A stretch of DNA of 12,300 nucleotides from Acidobacteriota bacterium (GTDB lineage: Bacteria > Acidobacteriota > Terriglobia > Terriglobales > Acidobacteriaceae). The translations under genes and the position numbers were made by a program. The stretch lies in assembly GCA_028873155.1 (NCBI GenBank), contig JAGWML010000071.1, positions 1 to 12,300 on the forward strand, given 5' to 3'. This document shows positions 6,366 through 12,300 of this stretch, in pieces (within the stretch, counting starts at the first letter, position 1; every line of letters begins with the position of its first letter). The notes below the pieces were generated by a model. That model was not told the origin of the DNA, made no database searches, and was given only the letters and a program-made list of their open reading frames with translations.

Positions 6366-7940
6366 TTGACATCGGAGCAACTTGAAGCTGCGCGCGCCGA
6401 ACGGCTGCGCCTCACCGAACACGGGACTCTAACACTGGACGAGGCCCGGACATGGATTGAAGAGACAGGATTCTGTCTTTTCCTGCCGAAGCGGCAATTC
6501 TCTCCATCGGCTGCGCCGTCCTTTATCGAGGCAGTTGCCGGCAAGCCGACGCCGACGCCGGATTCCAAATTGATTGCTACCGCCGAGGAATTGCTGGTTC
6601 GTCTGGAGACGAGCGGCGTGGCGGTGCGCCTGAATCTGCAGGGACAGCCGGGAGAACAGCCGGACTTCGTGGTGGCGAGCTGGGTGCTGCCCTACGTATA
6701 TGCCCTGCGCGGCGACCGCGACTGGCGCCGGGTTCCGCAACTGACCGGCTCAAGGCAGGTTTCGCAATTGGCCGTTCTCACCTACAAGCAACTGGAGCAG
6801 GGTGATGCGACCATTGCGCAACTGCGCCATGCGCTGGGCCGGGAAGTGACCGAGGCGGCCGTGATTCGCGCCATCACCGAGCTCTGGCAGCAACTGCGCA
6901 TCATTCCCGTGATCGCCGCACCGGGCCAGCCGGCAAAGTGGCAACTGCTCCGTCATCGTTTTCAGAAGGCCATCGCCGAGGGCGCATCGACCTCGCAGGT
7001 GACGGCAATTTCAGTCCTCGCATCCATCTTCCTGCAAGCGGTGATTGCCGCAACCATGGAAGACGTGGAGGTGTTTCTGTCGCCCCTGACCTCGCGCAGC
7101 AAGATTCGCGAGGTGCTGCGTGGGCTGGTCGCCACGCGCCAGGTGCACACGCTTTCGCTGGGTCATGCGCCACACTTCTACGTGGCAGGCACGTTGCCGG
7201 AGTTCGCTCCTGCAACGACACTCTACTCGAGCGCATTGCTTGGGGGATCCAGCTACTTCCAGCATCAACGAGATCACGAAGAAGACCTGCGCTCCACCAA
7301 GGCGGCCGCGCCCGTGTCACAGACGCCTGCGCCTCCCGCGCCGCCGCGGCCTCACACCGCGCAGGAGCCGCACGCCCACCGCACGCCGGTGCGCAAGCCT
7401 GCGGCCGCTTCCAAGTCCAGCACTGCCCGGCCGCATATGAGCCGGCCCGCAGCGCACGGCCGCGATCGCAAGCCCGCGCATGCCTCCGCTGACCGGCGCG
7501 GCGGCGCAGCCCGGCCCTCGGCCGCTCGCTCCGCTCGCTCCGCTGGAGAGCGCTCGAATGGTCCGGCTCGCTGGGCAAAGAGCGCACCGAAGAGTAATGG
7601 GAACGGAGCACCGAATGGCCATCACGGCAGCTCTGCCGGCAACGGTGCAGGTTCGAACAGGGTCAAGGCGCATAAGAACGGCGCTGCCCGTCCGGCAGCA
7701 CACGCCAAGGCCGCTGTTCCGTCATGGAAGAACCGCAGTGCAAAGCCGGCCGCCAAGTCTCTTGTAAAGCCTGGAGCCTCCACACGCAGTGGAAGCCTGA
7801 GCCGCACGCCTGCCGCACGCAAAGACGCCAGAGTCGTGCGCGGCAATCGCAAGCCTGCCGCAACAGCAAGCGCGGGCGCGGGTAGCAAGCGCTACGGCTT
7901 TACCGCACGACCCAAGCAGGGCTCGAAGAAGCGCGGATGA
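6366..7940 (+). CDS. Putative two-winged-helix protein with long basic disordered tail
   Basis: About 524 residues from the TTG at 6366; I do not recognise the family with certainty. Residues 22-130 form a folded N-terminal region (LTLDEARTWIEETGFCLFLP; VLPYVYALRGDRDW at 107-120). Residues about 133-185 look like a winged helix (LAVLTYKQLEQGDATIAQLR, then VTEAAVIRAITELWQQL). Residues about 213-272 look like a second one (FLSPLTSRSKIREVLRGLV, ending in the TLSLG strand). Residues about 311-524 are low-complexity Ala/Pro/Lys/Arg/Ser/Gly sequence with many KPAA-like pieces and the terminus KQGSKKRG, resembling histone-H1-like tails. The arrangement suggests DNA or RNA binding, possibly a distant relative of AlkZ/YcaQ-type winged-helix proteins, but no catalytic motif is visible. 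It follows mutL by 92 bases, and its TGA overlaps the cmk ATG (ATGA at 7937-7940), suggesting coupled translation. Confidence 0.75.
   Translation: MTSEQLEAARAERLRLTEHGTLTLDEARTWIEETGFCLFLPKRQFSPSAAPSFIEAVAGKPTPTPDSKLIATAEELLVRLETSGVAVRLNLQGQPGEQPDFVVASWVLPYVYALRGDRDWRRVPQLTGSRQVSQLAVLTYKQLEQGDATIAQLRHALGREVTEAAVIRAITELWQQLRIIPVIAAPGQPAKWQLLRHRFQKAIAEGASTSQVTAISVLASIFLQAVIAATMEDVEVFLSPLTSRSKIREVLRGLVATRQVHTLSLGHAPHFYVAGTLPEFAPATTLYSSALLGGSSYFQHQRDHEEDLRSTKAAAPVSQTPAPPAPPRPHTAQEPHAHRTPVRKPAAASKSSTARPHMSRPAAHGRDRKPAHASADRRGGAARPSAARSARSAGERSNGPARWAKSAPKSNGNGAPNGHHGSSAGNGAGSNRVKAHKNGAARPAAHAKAAVPSWKNRSAKPAAKSLVKPGASTRSGSLSRTPAARKDARVVRGNRKPAATASAGAGSKRYGFTARPKQGSKKRG
7524..7541 (+). repeat. Two-copy 9-bp tandem repeat in the basic tail
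   Basis: GCTCGCTCC occurs twice head to tail (7524-7532 and 7533-7541), adding Ala-Arg-Ser units in frame. It is the clearest small repeat in a tail that probably changes length by slippage. Confidence 0.5.
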
Positions 7941-8659
7941 CAGCTTTTGCGAATCCGGCAAAGCACGATTCCAGCGGCAAAAGAATCATCGTCGCCATCG
8001 ACGGCCCCGCGGGCGCGGGCAAGAGCACGATTGCGCGCCAGTTGGCGCGGCGATTTGGATTGCTGAACCTGGAGACGGGCGCCATGTACCGCGCGTTTGC
8101 GCTCAAGGCTCTGCGCCGCGATGTCGCCCTGGATGACGCCGCCGCACTGGAACAACTCAGCACGGAGACAGACATTCGCCTGGAAGCGGGCGAGGCGGAG
8201 AATCGCGTCCTGCTGGATGACGAGGACGTGACCGGCCAGATCCGCAACCCGGTTGTGACGGACGCGGCCTCCCGCGTCAGTGTCTTTCCTTCCATCCGCG
8301 CGTGGATGGTGCGCCTGCAGCAGCAGATGGGCGCAGACGGCGGCGTGGTGATGGAAGGGCGCGACATCGGCACCGTGGTCTTTCCGCACGCCGAGGTGAA
8401 AATTTTTCTGGACGCCGCGCCTGAGGTGCGGGGCATGCGCCGCTTTGACCAGATGGGCCCTGCACCTGCGGTGCAGGCGGAAGAAGTGATCCGCGATCTG
8501 CGCGCCCGCGATGAACGCGACCGCAATCGTGCGGATTCCCCGCTGAAGCCTTCGCCGGATGCCGTCCTGCTGGACTCGACTGACATGACCCTCGAACAGG
8601 TTGTGAAGGCTGCGGAAGCGATCGTGGAGTCGCGCCTGCAACCAGCCGTTGCGCGCTGA
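7937..8659 (+). CDS. cmk: Cytidylate kinase
   Basis: A 240-residue cytosolic kinase that uses ATP to phosphorylate CMP and dCMP to their diphosphates, feeding RNA, DNA and lipid precursors. The P-loop GPAGAGKS is at residues 23-30, after the short variable N-terminus MTAFANPAKHDSSGK. Further family motifs are LETGAMYRAFAL, DVTGQIRNPVVTDAASRVS in the CMP-binding insert, the conserved MEGRDIGTVVFPHA, and the C-terminal RDERDRNRADSPLKPSPDA followed by LDSTDMTLEQVV. The length is slightly above the usual 220-230 because of the N-terminal extension. The ATG overlaps the upstream stop in ATGA, so translation is probably coupled to the winged-helix gene. In many bacteria cmk sits near ispH or rpsA; the partner here is unusual. 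Confidence 0.95.
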   Translation: MTAFANPAKHDSSGKRIIVAIDGPAGAGKSTIARQLARRFGLLNLETGAMYRAFALKALRRDVALDDAAALEQLSTETDIRLEAGEAENRVLLDDEDVTGQIRNPVVTDAASRVSVFPSIRAWMVRLQQQMGADGGVVMEGRDIGTVVFPHAEVKIFLDAAPEVRGMRRFDQMGPAPAVQAEEVIRDLRARDERDRNRADSPLKPSPDAVLLDSTDMTLEQVVKAAEAIVESRLQPAVAR

Positions 8660-8675
8660 GTGCTTTCTTACCGCT

Positions 8676-8691
8676 TGCCACTCCCGTGGCA
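8676..8691 (+). terminator. Weak hairpin after cmk
   Basis: TGCCAC (8676-8681) pairs with GTGGCA (8686-8691) around the loop TCCC, 17 bases after the cmk stop. There is no T run, so termination would be weak. Confidence 0.25.
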
Positions 8692-8700
8692 TCGTGCGCT

Positions 8701-8706
8701 TAGAAT
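8701..8706 (+). promoter_or_regulatory. Likely -10 box of the zinc-ribbon membrane protein gene
   Basis: TAGAAT is the same hexamer seen at 975 and 6282. The only -35-like sequence, TTGCCA at 8675-8680, is 20 bases upstream, longer than ideal. Transcription would begin near 8713, leaving only about ten bases before the ATG at 8724, so the mRNA would be nearly leaderless. Confidence 0.4.
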
Positions 8707-8723
8707 AGGAACGAGCGAACCCC

Positions 8724-9425
8724 ATGGAAGTGACCTGCCCTCGGTGTCATCAAGCGATTCAGCCGGAGACCTGCTTTTGCCCAACCTGTGGGCTGCCCCA
8801 ACTTGTCTATAACGGCGAAGCGGCCGAGACCCAGGCAGTCACCGAGCGGTGGACCGCCGCCGCGCACGACGCGAGCATGGTGGAGTGGAGGCCGGCCATC
8901 CGCTCTGCCCTGGCACTTGCCTTGCCTGCCGGACTGATCTGCAGTACGGCTTCGCCGCTGGGGAGCCTGGGAATGATCTGGATGGGAGCGGCCGCTGCAT
9001 GGGCGGTGACCCTCTACATGCGCCGCCAGAAGCCGGCATGGATCACAATGGGCGCAGGCGCGCGCATCGGCCTGATCACAGGAATCTTTGCAGCGTGGCT
9101 GGCCTTCGCCGCCGGTGGCGCGACGCTGTTTGTCCAGCGCAACATGCTGCACCAGGCCGCGCAGATGGATGCCGACTGGAAGAATCGCGTGACTGCGAGC
9201 CAGGAGATGGCGCAGGCGTGGACCACGAGCATGGGGCCCAGCGAGGCCAGCGAAGCGCAGGCTATTCGCAAGAAGGTGATGGACTGGATGCTTTCGCCCT
9301 GGGGACGTGCCGGTATCGAGGCCTTCGGCCTCTCGTTCAACTCAGCGCTGTTGCTGCTGTTTGCCGCCGCCGGCGGCGCGCTGGGCGCACGCGTGATGGC
9401 GCATAAACGGCGACCTGAAGTCTGA
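8724..9425 (+). CDS. Zinc-ribbon integral membrane protein, function unknown
   Basis: A 233-residue protein. Residues 5-22 form a short zinc ribbon (CPRC at 5-8 and CPTC at 19-22, with an extra Cys17), so the N-terminus probably binds one zinc ion and faces the cytoplasm. After a polar linker (23-58), four hydrophobic segments are visible at about 60-76, 79-98, 113-137 and 198-223. Between the last two lies a polar, probably helical region (138-195) rich in Gln, Met, Glu and Trp. The tail AHKRRPEV is basic. I do not recognise a named family; zinc-ribbon membrane proteins of this kind are common and uncharacterised in acidobacteria. The start is ATG 8724, 64 bases after cmk. AGGA at 8707-8710 is 13 bases away and is a weak ribosome site. 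The gene sits between cmk and pyrR on the same strand. Confidence 0.8.
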   Translation: MEVTCPRCHQAIQPETCFCPTCGLPQLVYNGEAAETQAVTERWTAAAHDASMVEWRPAIRSALALALPAGLICSTASPLGSLGMIWMGAAAAWAVTLYMRRQKPAWITMGAGARIGLITGIFAAWLAFAAGGATLFVQRNMLHQAAQMDADWKNRVTASQEMAQAWTTSMGPSEASEAQAIRKKVMDWMLSPWGRAGIEAFGLSFNSALLLLFAAAGGALGARVMAHKRRPEV

Positions 9426-9471
9426 ACTATTGCGCGCATCAGCCTGGCCGTGTCTGTCAACCGCTGTTCCC

Positions 9472-9494
9472 GGCTTGCTCCAAAGAGCCAAGCC
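9472..9494 (+). terminator. Hairpin ahead of pyrR: terminator or attenuator
   Basis: GGCTTGCTC (9472-9480) pairs with GAGCCAAGCC (9485-9494), leaving one bulged C and the loop CAAA. TTCTATC follows directly. It would end the zinc-ribbon gene transcript 47 bases after its stop. The same left arm can also pair with bases 9523-9533 across the pyrR start, so it could take part in leader control. Confidence 0.45.
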
Positions 9495-9503
9495 TTCTAT
9501 CAT
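9475..9503 (+). promoter_or_regulatory. Candidate promoter of the pyrR-pyrB-pyrC cluster
   Basis: TTGCTC (9475-9480) and TATCAT (9498-9503, 5 of 6 consensus) are 17 bases apart. Transcription would start near 9510, leaving roughly ten bases of leader. It overlaps the hairpin at 9472-9494, so that hairpin would be in RNA only when transcription arrives from upstream. Confidence 0.4.
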
Positions 9504-9520
9504 CCGGCGAGAGAGCATCC

Positions 9521-10090
9521 ATGAGCGAAAGCCCAAGCAAACCCACTTTGCACGTCAAAGGCCGGCTGATGTCCGCCTCGGAGATCGAACGCACCCTGGT
9601 GCGGCTGGCGCACGAGATCATCGAGAAGAGCAACGGCAGCGAGAACCTGGCACTGGTCGGCATCAAGCGCCGCGGCGTGCCGTTTGCCGAACGGCTCGGC
9701 AAGCTGATCTCAACCATCGAGAAGCATCCGGTTGACACCGGCGTGCTCGATATTCAGTTCTACCGGGACGACTTGACGACGACGGGTCCGCGTCCAGTGG
9801 TCACGCCGGGGTCCATTGGCTTTGATGTTGATGGTCGCGATGTGATTCTGTGCGATGACGTGCTCTACACGGGGCGCACCGTGCGGGCGGCGCTGGACGC
9901 GCTGTTTGACCATGGACGCCCGCGCCGCGTGCAGCTTGCCGTGCTGATTGACCGCGGCCACCGCGAACTGCCGATCGAGGCAACCTACGTGGGCCGTCAT
10001 GTGCCGACCAGCAGCCGCGAGATCATTGAAGTCAAGTTCCAGGAAGTCGACAACGACGAGCAGGTCCTGCTCGTGGAAAAGGTCGATTGA
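9521..10090 (+). CDS. pyrR: Bifunctional pyr regulator / uracil phosphoribosyltransferase PyrR
   Basis: A 189-residue type I phosphoribosyltransferase-fold protein. In the family it senses UMP/UTP, binds pyr mRNA leaders to lower pyrimidine gene expression, and often also converts uracil plus PRPP to UMP. Visible features are the N-terminal helix MSASEIERTLVRLAHEII (17-34), LVGIKRRGVPFA (45-56), DIQFYRDDL (77-85), the PRPP-binding loop VILCDDVLYTGRTVRAAL (108-125, acidic pair Asp112-Asp113), and the LIDRGHRELPIEATYVG stretch. Length and order match PyrR. It leads the pyrB-pyrC genes, as in many bacteria, supporting a regulatory role. Start ATG 9521 follows GAGAG at 9511-9515, which is a weak ribosome site. 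Whether regulation is by attenuation or by blocking translation cannot be settled here. Confidence 0.95.
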   Translation: MSESPSKPTLHVKGRLMSASEIERTLVRLAHEIIEKSNGSENLALVGIKRRGVPFAERLGKLISTIEKHPVDTGVLDIQFYRDDLTTTGPRPVVTPGSIGFDVDGRDVILCDDVLYTGRTVRAALDALFDHGRPRRVQLAVLIDRGHRELPIEATYVGRHVPTSSREIIEVKFQEVDNDEQVLLVEKVD

Positions 10091-10109
10091 CGCCGGGCAT
10101 CCACCGGCG
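10091..10109 (+). other. Small hairpin between pyrR and pyrB
   Basis: CGCCGG (10091-10096) pairs with CCGGCG (10104-10109) around GCATCCA, starting right after the pyrR stop. There is no T tract, so it is not a terminator. It may simply protect mRNA or set the pyrR/pyrB ratio. Confidence 0.3.
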
Positions 10110-10142
10110 CGCCCGCAACCGTCAACCACGAATCGAAGACTT

Positions 10143-11162
10143 ATGAATGCGACCGCAGCACCCGTCCGCCGCCAGATTCATCCTCCGCCTGTGGCGCCTT
10201 CGCCATTCCCATACAACCCTGGCTCCATGCTCTCGGTGCAGGACCTCAGCATCGAGGCGGTGAACCATCTGCTGAACCGCGCTACCGCGCTCGAAGAGAT
10301 GGACCCGCAGTTGCGGAACCACATCCTTCCCAAACGCCGCATCGCGTTGCTCTTCTACGAGTCCTCGACGCGCACCCGCACCAGCTTTGAACTGGCGGCC
10401 AAGGCGCTGGGCGCGGATACAACTCTGGTTTCGAGCCTTTCATCGAGCATCGAGAAGGGTGAATCTCTCAAAGACACCGGCCTGACGCTGCGCGCGCTGG
10501 GCGCGGAGACCATCATTCTGCGTCACAACTCCAGCGGCGCGCCCTGGCTGCTGGAGCAGACGACGCACCTGCCTGTGTTGAACGCAGGTGACGGGATGCA
10601 CGAACATCCCACGCAGGCATTGCTCGACCTGCGCACGATTCTGCAAAGACTCCGGCACGGCGTCGACCATGTCGACGAGGGGACTCTGGCGGGAGTGACG
10701 ATCACGATCGCCGGCGATATTCTGCACAGCCGCGTTGCGCGCTCCAACATGCTGTTGCTGCCTCGGTTCGGCGCGCAGGTTGTGGTCTGCGGACCGGCCC
10801 AGCTTCTGCCCGACCTGGCAGCAACCATGGGGCCTGGCATTCGCATCGAGCGCGACTTTGACAAGGCGCTGCGCGAGTCGCAGGTGGTGATGATGCTGCG
10901 CATTCAGGCGGAACGGATCGCCGGATTGCAACTCGATCTCGAAGACTACAAGGCTGGCTATCAACTCACCGGCCAGCGGCTGGCCGCGCTTGCTCCCGAA
11001 GCGGTCGTGATGCATCCGGGGCCAATCATTCGCGGCCTTGAGGTTACCGCCGGCGTGGCCGACGGCCCGCAGTCGGCGATTCTGGAACAGGTGCGCAACG
11101 GCGTAGCGATTCGCATGGCCGTTGTGGAACGCGCGCTGCTGGCGCAAGGAGAGCGCGCATGA
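10143..11162 (+). CDS. pyrB: Aspartate carbamoyltransferase, catalytic subunit
   Basis: A 339-residue cytosolic enzyme that joins carbamoyl phosphate and L-aspartate to give N-carbamoyl-aspartate, the second step of de novo UMP synthesis. Motifs in order: YESSTRTRTSFE (72-83, carbamoyl-phosphate loop), SIEKGESLKDT (102-112, Lys105 of the mobile loop), GDGMHEHPTQALLD (149-162), GDILHSRVARSN (191-202), MLRIQAER (251-258, aspartate-binding Arg and Gln) and HPGPIIRG (291-298). The ATG at 10143 has only a weak site (GAAG) upstream and gives a Pro-rich extension of 28 residues before the usual family start. ATG 10227 (MLSVQDLS) would give a standard 311-residue enzyme and is a real alternative. It follows pyrR by 52 bases, and its TGA overlaps the pyrC ATG. 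No pyrI regulatory subunit gene is adjacent. Confidence 0.96.
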   Translation: MNATAAPVRRQIHPPPVAPSPFPYNPGSMLSVQDLSIEAVNHLLNRATALEEMDPQLRNHILPKRRIALLFYESSTRTRTSFELAAKALGADTTLVSSLSSSIEKGESLKDTGLTLRALGAETIILRHNSSGAPWLLEQTTHLPVLNAGDGMHEHPTQALLDLRTILQRLRHGVDHVDEGTLAGVTITIAGDILHSRVARSNMLLLPRFGAQVVVCGPAQLLPDLAATMGPGIRIERDFDKALRESQVVMMLRIQAERIAGLQLDLEDYKAGYQLTGQRLAALAPEAVVMHPGPIIRGLEVTAGVADGPQSAILEQVRNGVAIRMAVVERALLAQGERA

Positions 11163-12300
11163 CCGCACTCGTAATTCGTGGTGGCCATCTTATCGACCCT
11201 TCGGCCGGAGTGGATGGACCGAAGGACATTCTTCTCAAAGACGGCAAAGTGGCAGAGATTGCCGGGCCGGGAAAACTCAAATCCGCGAACGGCGCCGAGT
11301 CTCTGGATGCAACGGGACTGACCGTTGCTCCGGGCCTGATCGATATTCACGTGCATCTGCGCGAGCCCGGCCAGGGCTACAAGGAAACCATCGCCACGGG
11401 AACTGCGGCTGCTGCCGCCGGCGGTTTCACAGCGGTGGCCGCCATGCCCAATACGACGCCCGTGAACGACTCGCCGGAGACGACGCGGTGGATGCTGGCG
11501 CCGGAGCGCAACGCGGCCGTGCGTGTGTATCCAATCGCCGCCGCCACACGCGGATCGAAGGGCGAAGCGGTGAATGACTTCGCCGCGCTCAAGTCCGCCG
11601 GCGCCGTAGCTGTGACGGATGATGGGCACCCGATTCTCAAAGACGGCATCATGCGCGAGACGCTTGCCGCGGCTGCGCGCGTGGGGTTAAGCGTGATTCA
11701 GCATGCAGAAGACACGCGCATGACCAGGGGTGCGTGCATGAATGCCGGGCCGACTGCCTTCCGGCTGGGCCTGCGCGGGATGCCGACAGAGGCCGAATCA
11801 AGCCTGGTGGAGCGGGATATTCGCCTGGTGCAGGAGCTGCGCGATGCCCGCGCGCATCTGCACGTGGCCCACACATCCACGGCTGCTGCGATCGCCGCCG
11901 TGCGGCAGGCGCGACGCAATGGGCTGCGCGTAACCTGCGAAGTGGCGCCGCATCACTTTTTGCTGACCGAGGAGCATGTCGGGCTTTACTCGACCAACGC
12001 GAAGATGAATCCGCCCCTGCGCTCGGCGGCAGACCGCGACGCGATGATTGAGGCCATCCTCGACGGTGTGGTGGACGCCATCGCCACCGACCACGCGCCG
12101 CATGCCACACACGAGAAAGAAGTGGAGTTTGAGAATGCGCCGAACGGCATTACCGGCCTCGAGACAGCGCTCGGGCTCTGCTTGCGCTGGCTGCACCGGG
12201 AATGGAAGCTGCCGCTGGGCCGCGTTCTGAGCCTGCTGAGCGCACAACCAGCCGCTTTGCTGGGGCTGAAGGGCCGCGGCACGCTGGCTGTAGGCAACTT
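11159..12300 (+). CDS. pyrC: Dihydroorotase (class I), 3' end outside the window
   Basis: A zinc amidohydrolase that cyclises N-carbamoyl-aspartate to dihydroorotate, the third step of UMP synthesis. About 380 residues are visible; class I enzymes have about 425-430, so roughly 45 are beyond the edge. Metal and catalytic residues are intact: HVHLREPG (His64, His66 and Arg68), TDDGHP (Asp154/Asp155), QHAED (His182), HVAHTST (His238), and ATDHAPH (Asp311, His315). MPNTTP (96-101) and NPPLR (284-288) are typical class I substrate-loop motifs. The ATG overlaps the pyrB stop as ATGA (11159-11162), so translation is probably coupled. A tightly linked pyrB and class I pyrC recalls Aquifex, where the two enzymes form a joint complex; whether they do so here is an inference. 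It is an active-type dihydroorotase, not the inactive pyrC' form. Confidence 0.96.
   Translation, partial: MTALVIRGGHLIDPSAGVDGPKDILLKDGKVAEIAGPGKLKSANGAESLDATGLTVAPGLIDIHVHLREPGQGYKETIATGTAAAAAGGFTAVAAMPNTTPVNDSPETTRWMLAPERNAAVRVYPIAAATRGSKGEAVNDFAALKSAGAVAVTDDGHPILKDGIMRETLAAAARVGLSVIQHAEDTRMTRGACMNAGPTAFRLGLRGMPTEAESSLVERDIRLVQELRDARAHLHVAHTSTAAAIAAVRQARRNGLRVTCEVAPHHFLLTEEHVGLYSTNAKMNPPLRSAADRDAMIEAILDGVVDAIATDHAPHATHEKEVEFENAPNGITGLETALGLCLRWLHREWKLPLGRVLSLLSAQPAALLGLKGRGTLAVGN

Noticed and set aside
6938..7611. Other-frame open frames on both strands across the basic tail
   Set aside because: GC-rich repetitive codons keep several frames open; none has a start signal or domain, and the coupled ATGA boundary supports only the annotated frame.
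10091..10109. The pyrR-pyrB hairpin as a PyrR attenuator
   Set aside because: The loop GCATCCA lacks the PyrR-box core, and there is no terminator T tract or antiterminator partner.
1..12300. A novel defence, mobile or CRISPR-like system
   Set aside because: No repeat arrays, integrase, transposase, reverse transcriptase, toxin-antitoxin pair or compositional break is visible; the genes are mostly housekeeping.

Overview
The window looks like an ordinary chromosomal segment of a GC-rich member of the Acidobacteriota, probably class Terriglobia (Granulicella/Terriglobus/Acidobacterium type). This rests on the carboxypeptidase-regulatory-domain TonB receptor, the mutL / winged-helix / cmk and pyrR-pyrB-pyrC gene content, and codon use. 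No database search could be run, so the assignment is an inference. I see no phage, insertion sequence, CRISPR array, tRNA or rRNA.

Layout. (1) Positions 1-917 hold the C-terminal three quarters or more of an adenosine/adenine deaminase-family enzyme on the + strand; its start lies outside the window. (2) 1005-1226 encodes a 73-residue single-pass membrane protein with its own well-formed promoter. (3) 1251-1321 holds two GC-rich hairpins that separate it from the convergent gene. (4) 1337-4003 on the - strand encodes an 888-residue TonB-dependent outer-membrane receptor with signal peptide, carboxypeptidase-regulatory-like domain, plug and barrel. (5) 4004-4260 is a divergent intergenic region with an 8-bp-stem inverted repeat and a candidate receptor promoter. 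(6) 4261-8659 is a + strand block: mutL of the endonuclease-bearing type, an unassigned two-winged-helix protein with a long basic disordered tail, and cmk, which overlaps the previous gene by ATGA. (7) 8724-9425 encodes a zinc-ribbon membrane protein. (8) 9521-12300 is the de novo pyrimidine cluster pyrR, pyrB, pyrC, with pyrB and pyrC overlapping by ATGA and pyrC running off the window end.

How the genes fit together. Cmk (CMP/dCMP phosphorylation) and PyrR/PyrB/PyrC (regulator plus steps 2 and 3 of UMP synthesis) make the right half a pyrimidine-supply neighbourhood, while mutL and the winged-helix protein suggest DNA maintenance. The winged-helix gene shares its translation boundary with cmk.

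The points most worth a second look are the histone-H1-like tail on the winged-helix protein, the foldable pyrR leader with a PyrR-box-like sequence at the ribosome site, and a recurring TAGAAT -10 hexamer close to three gene starts. None of these proves a new system; the region is mostly housekeeping.
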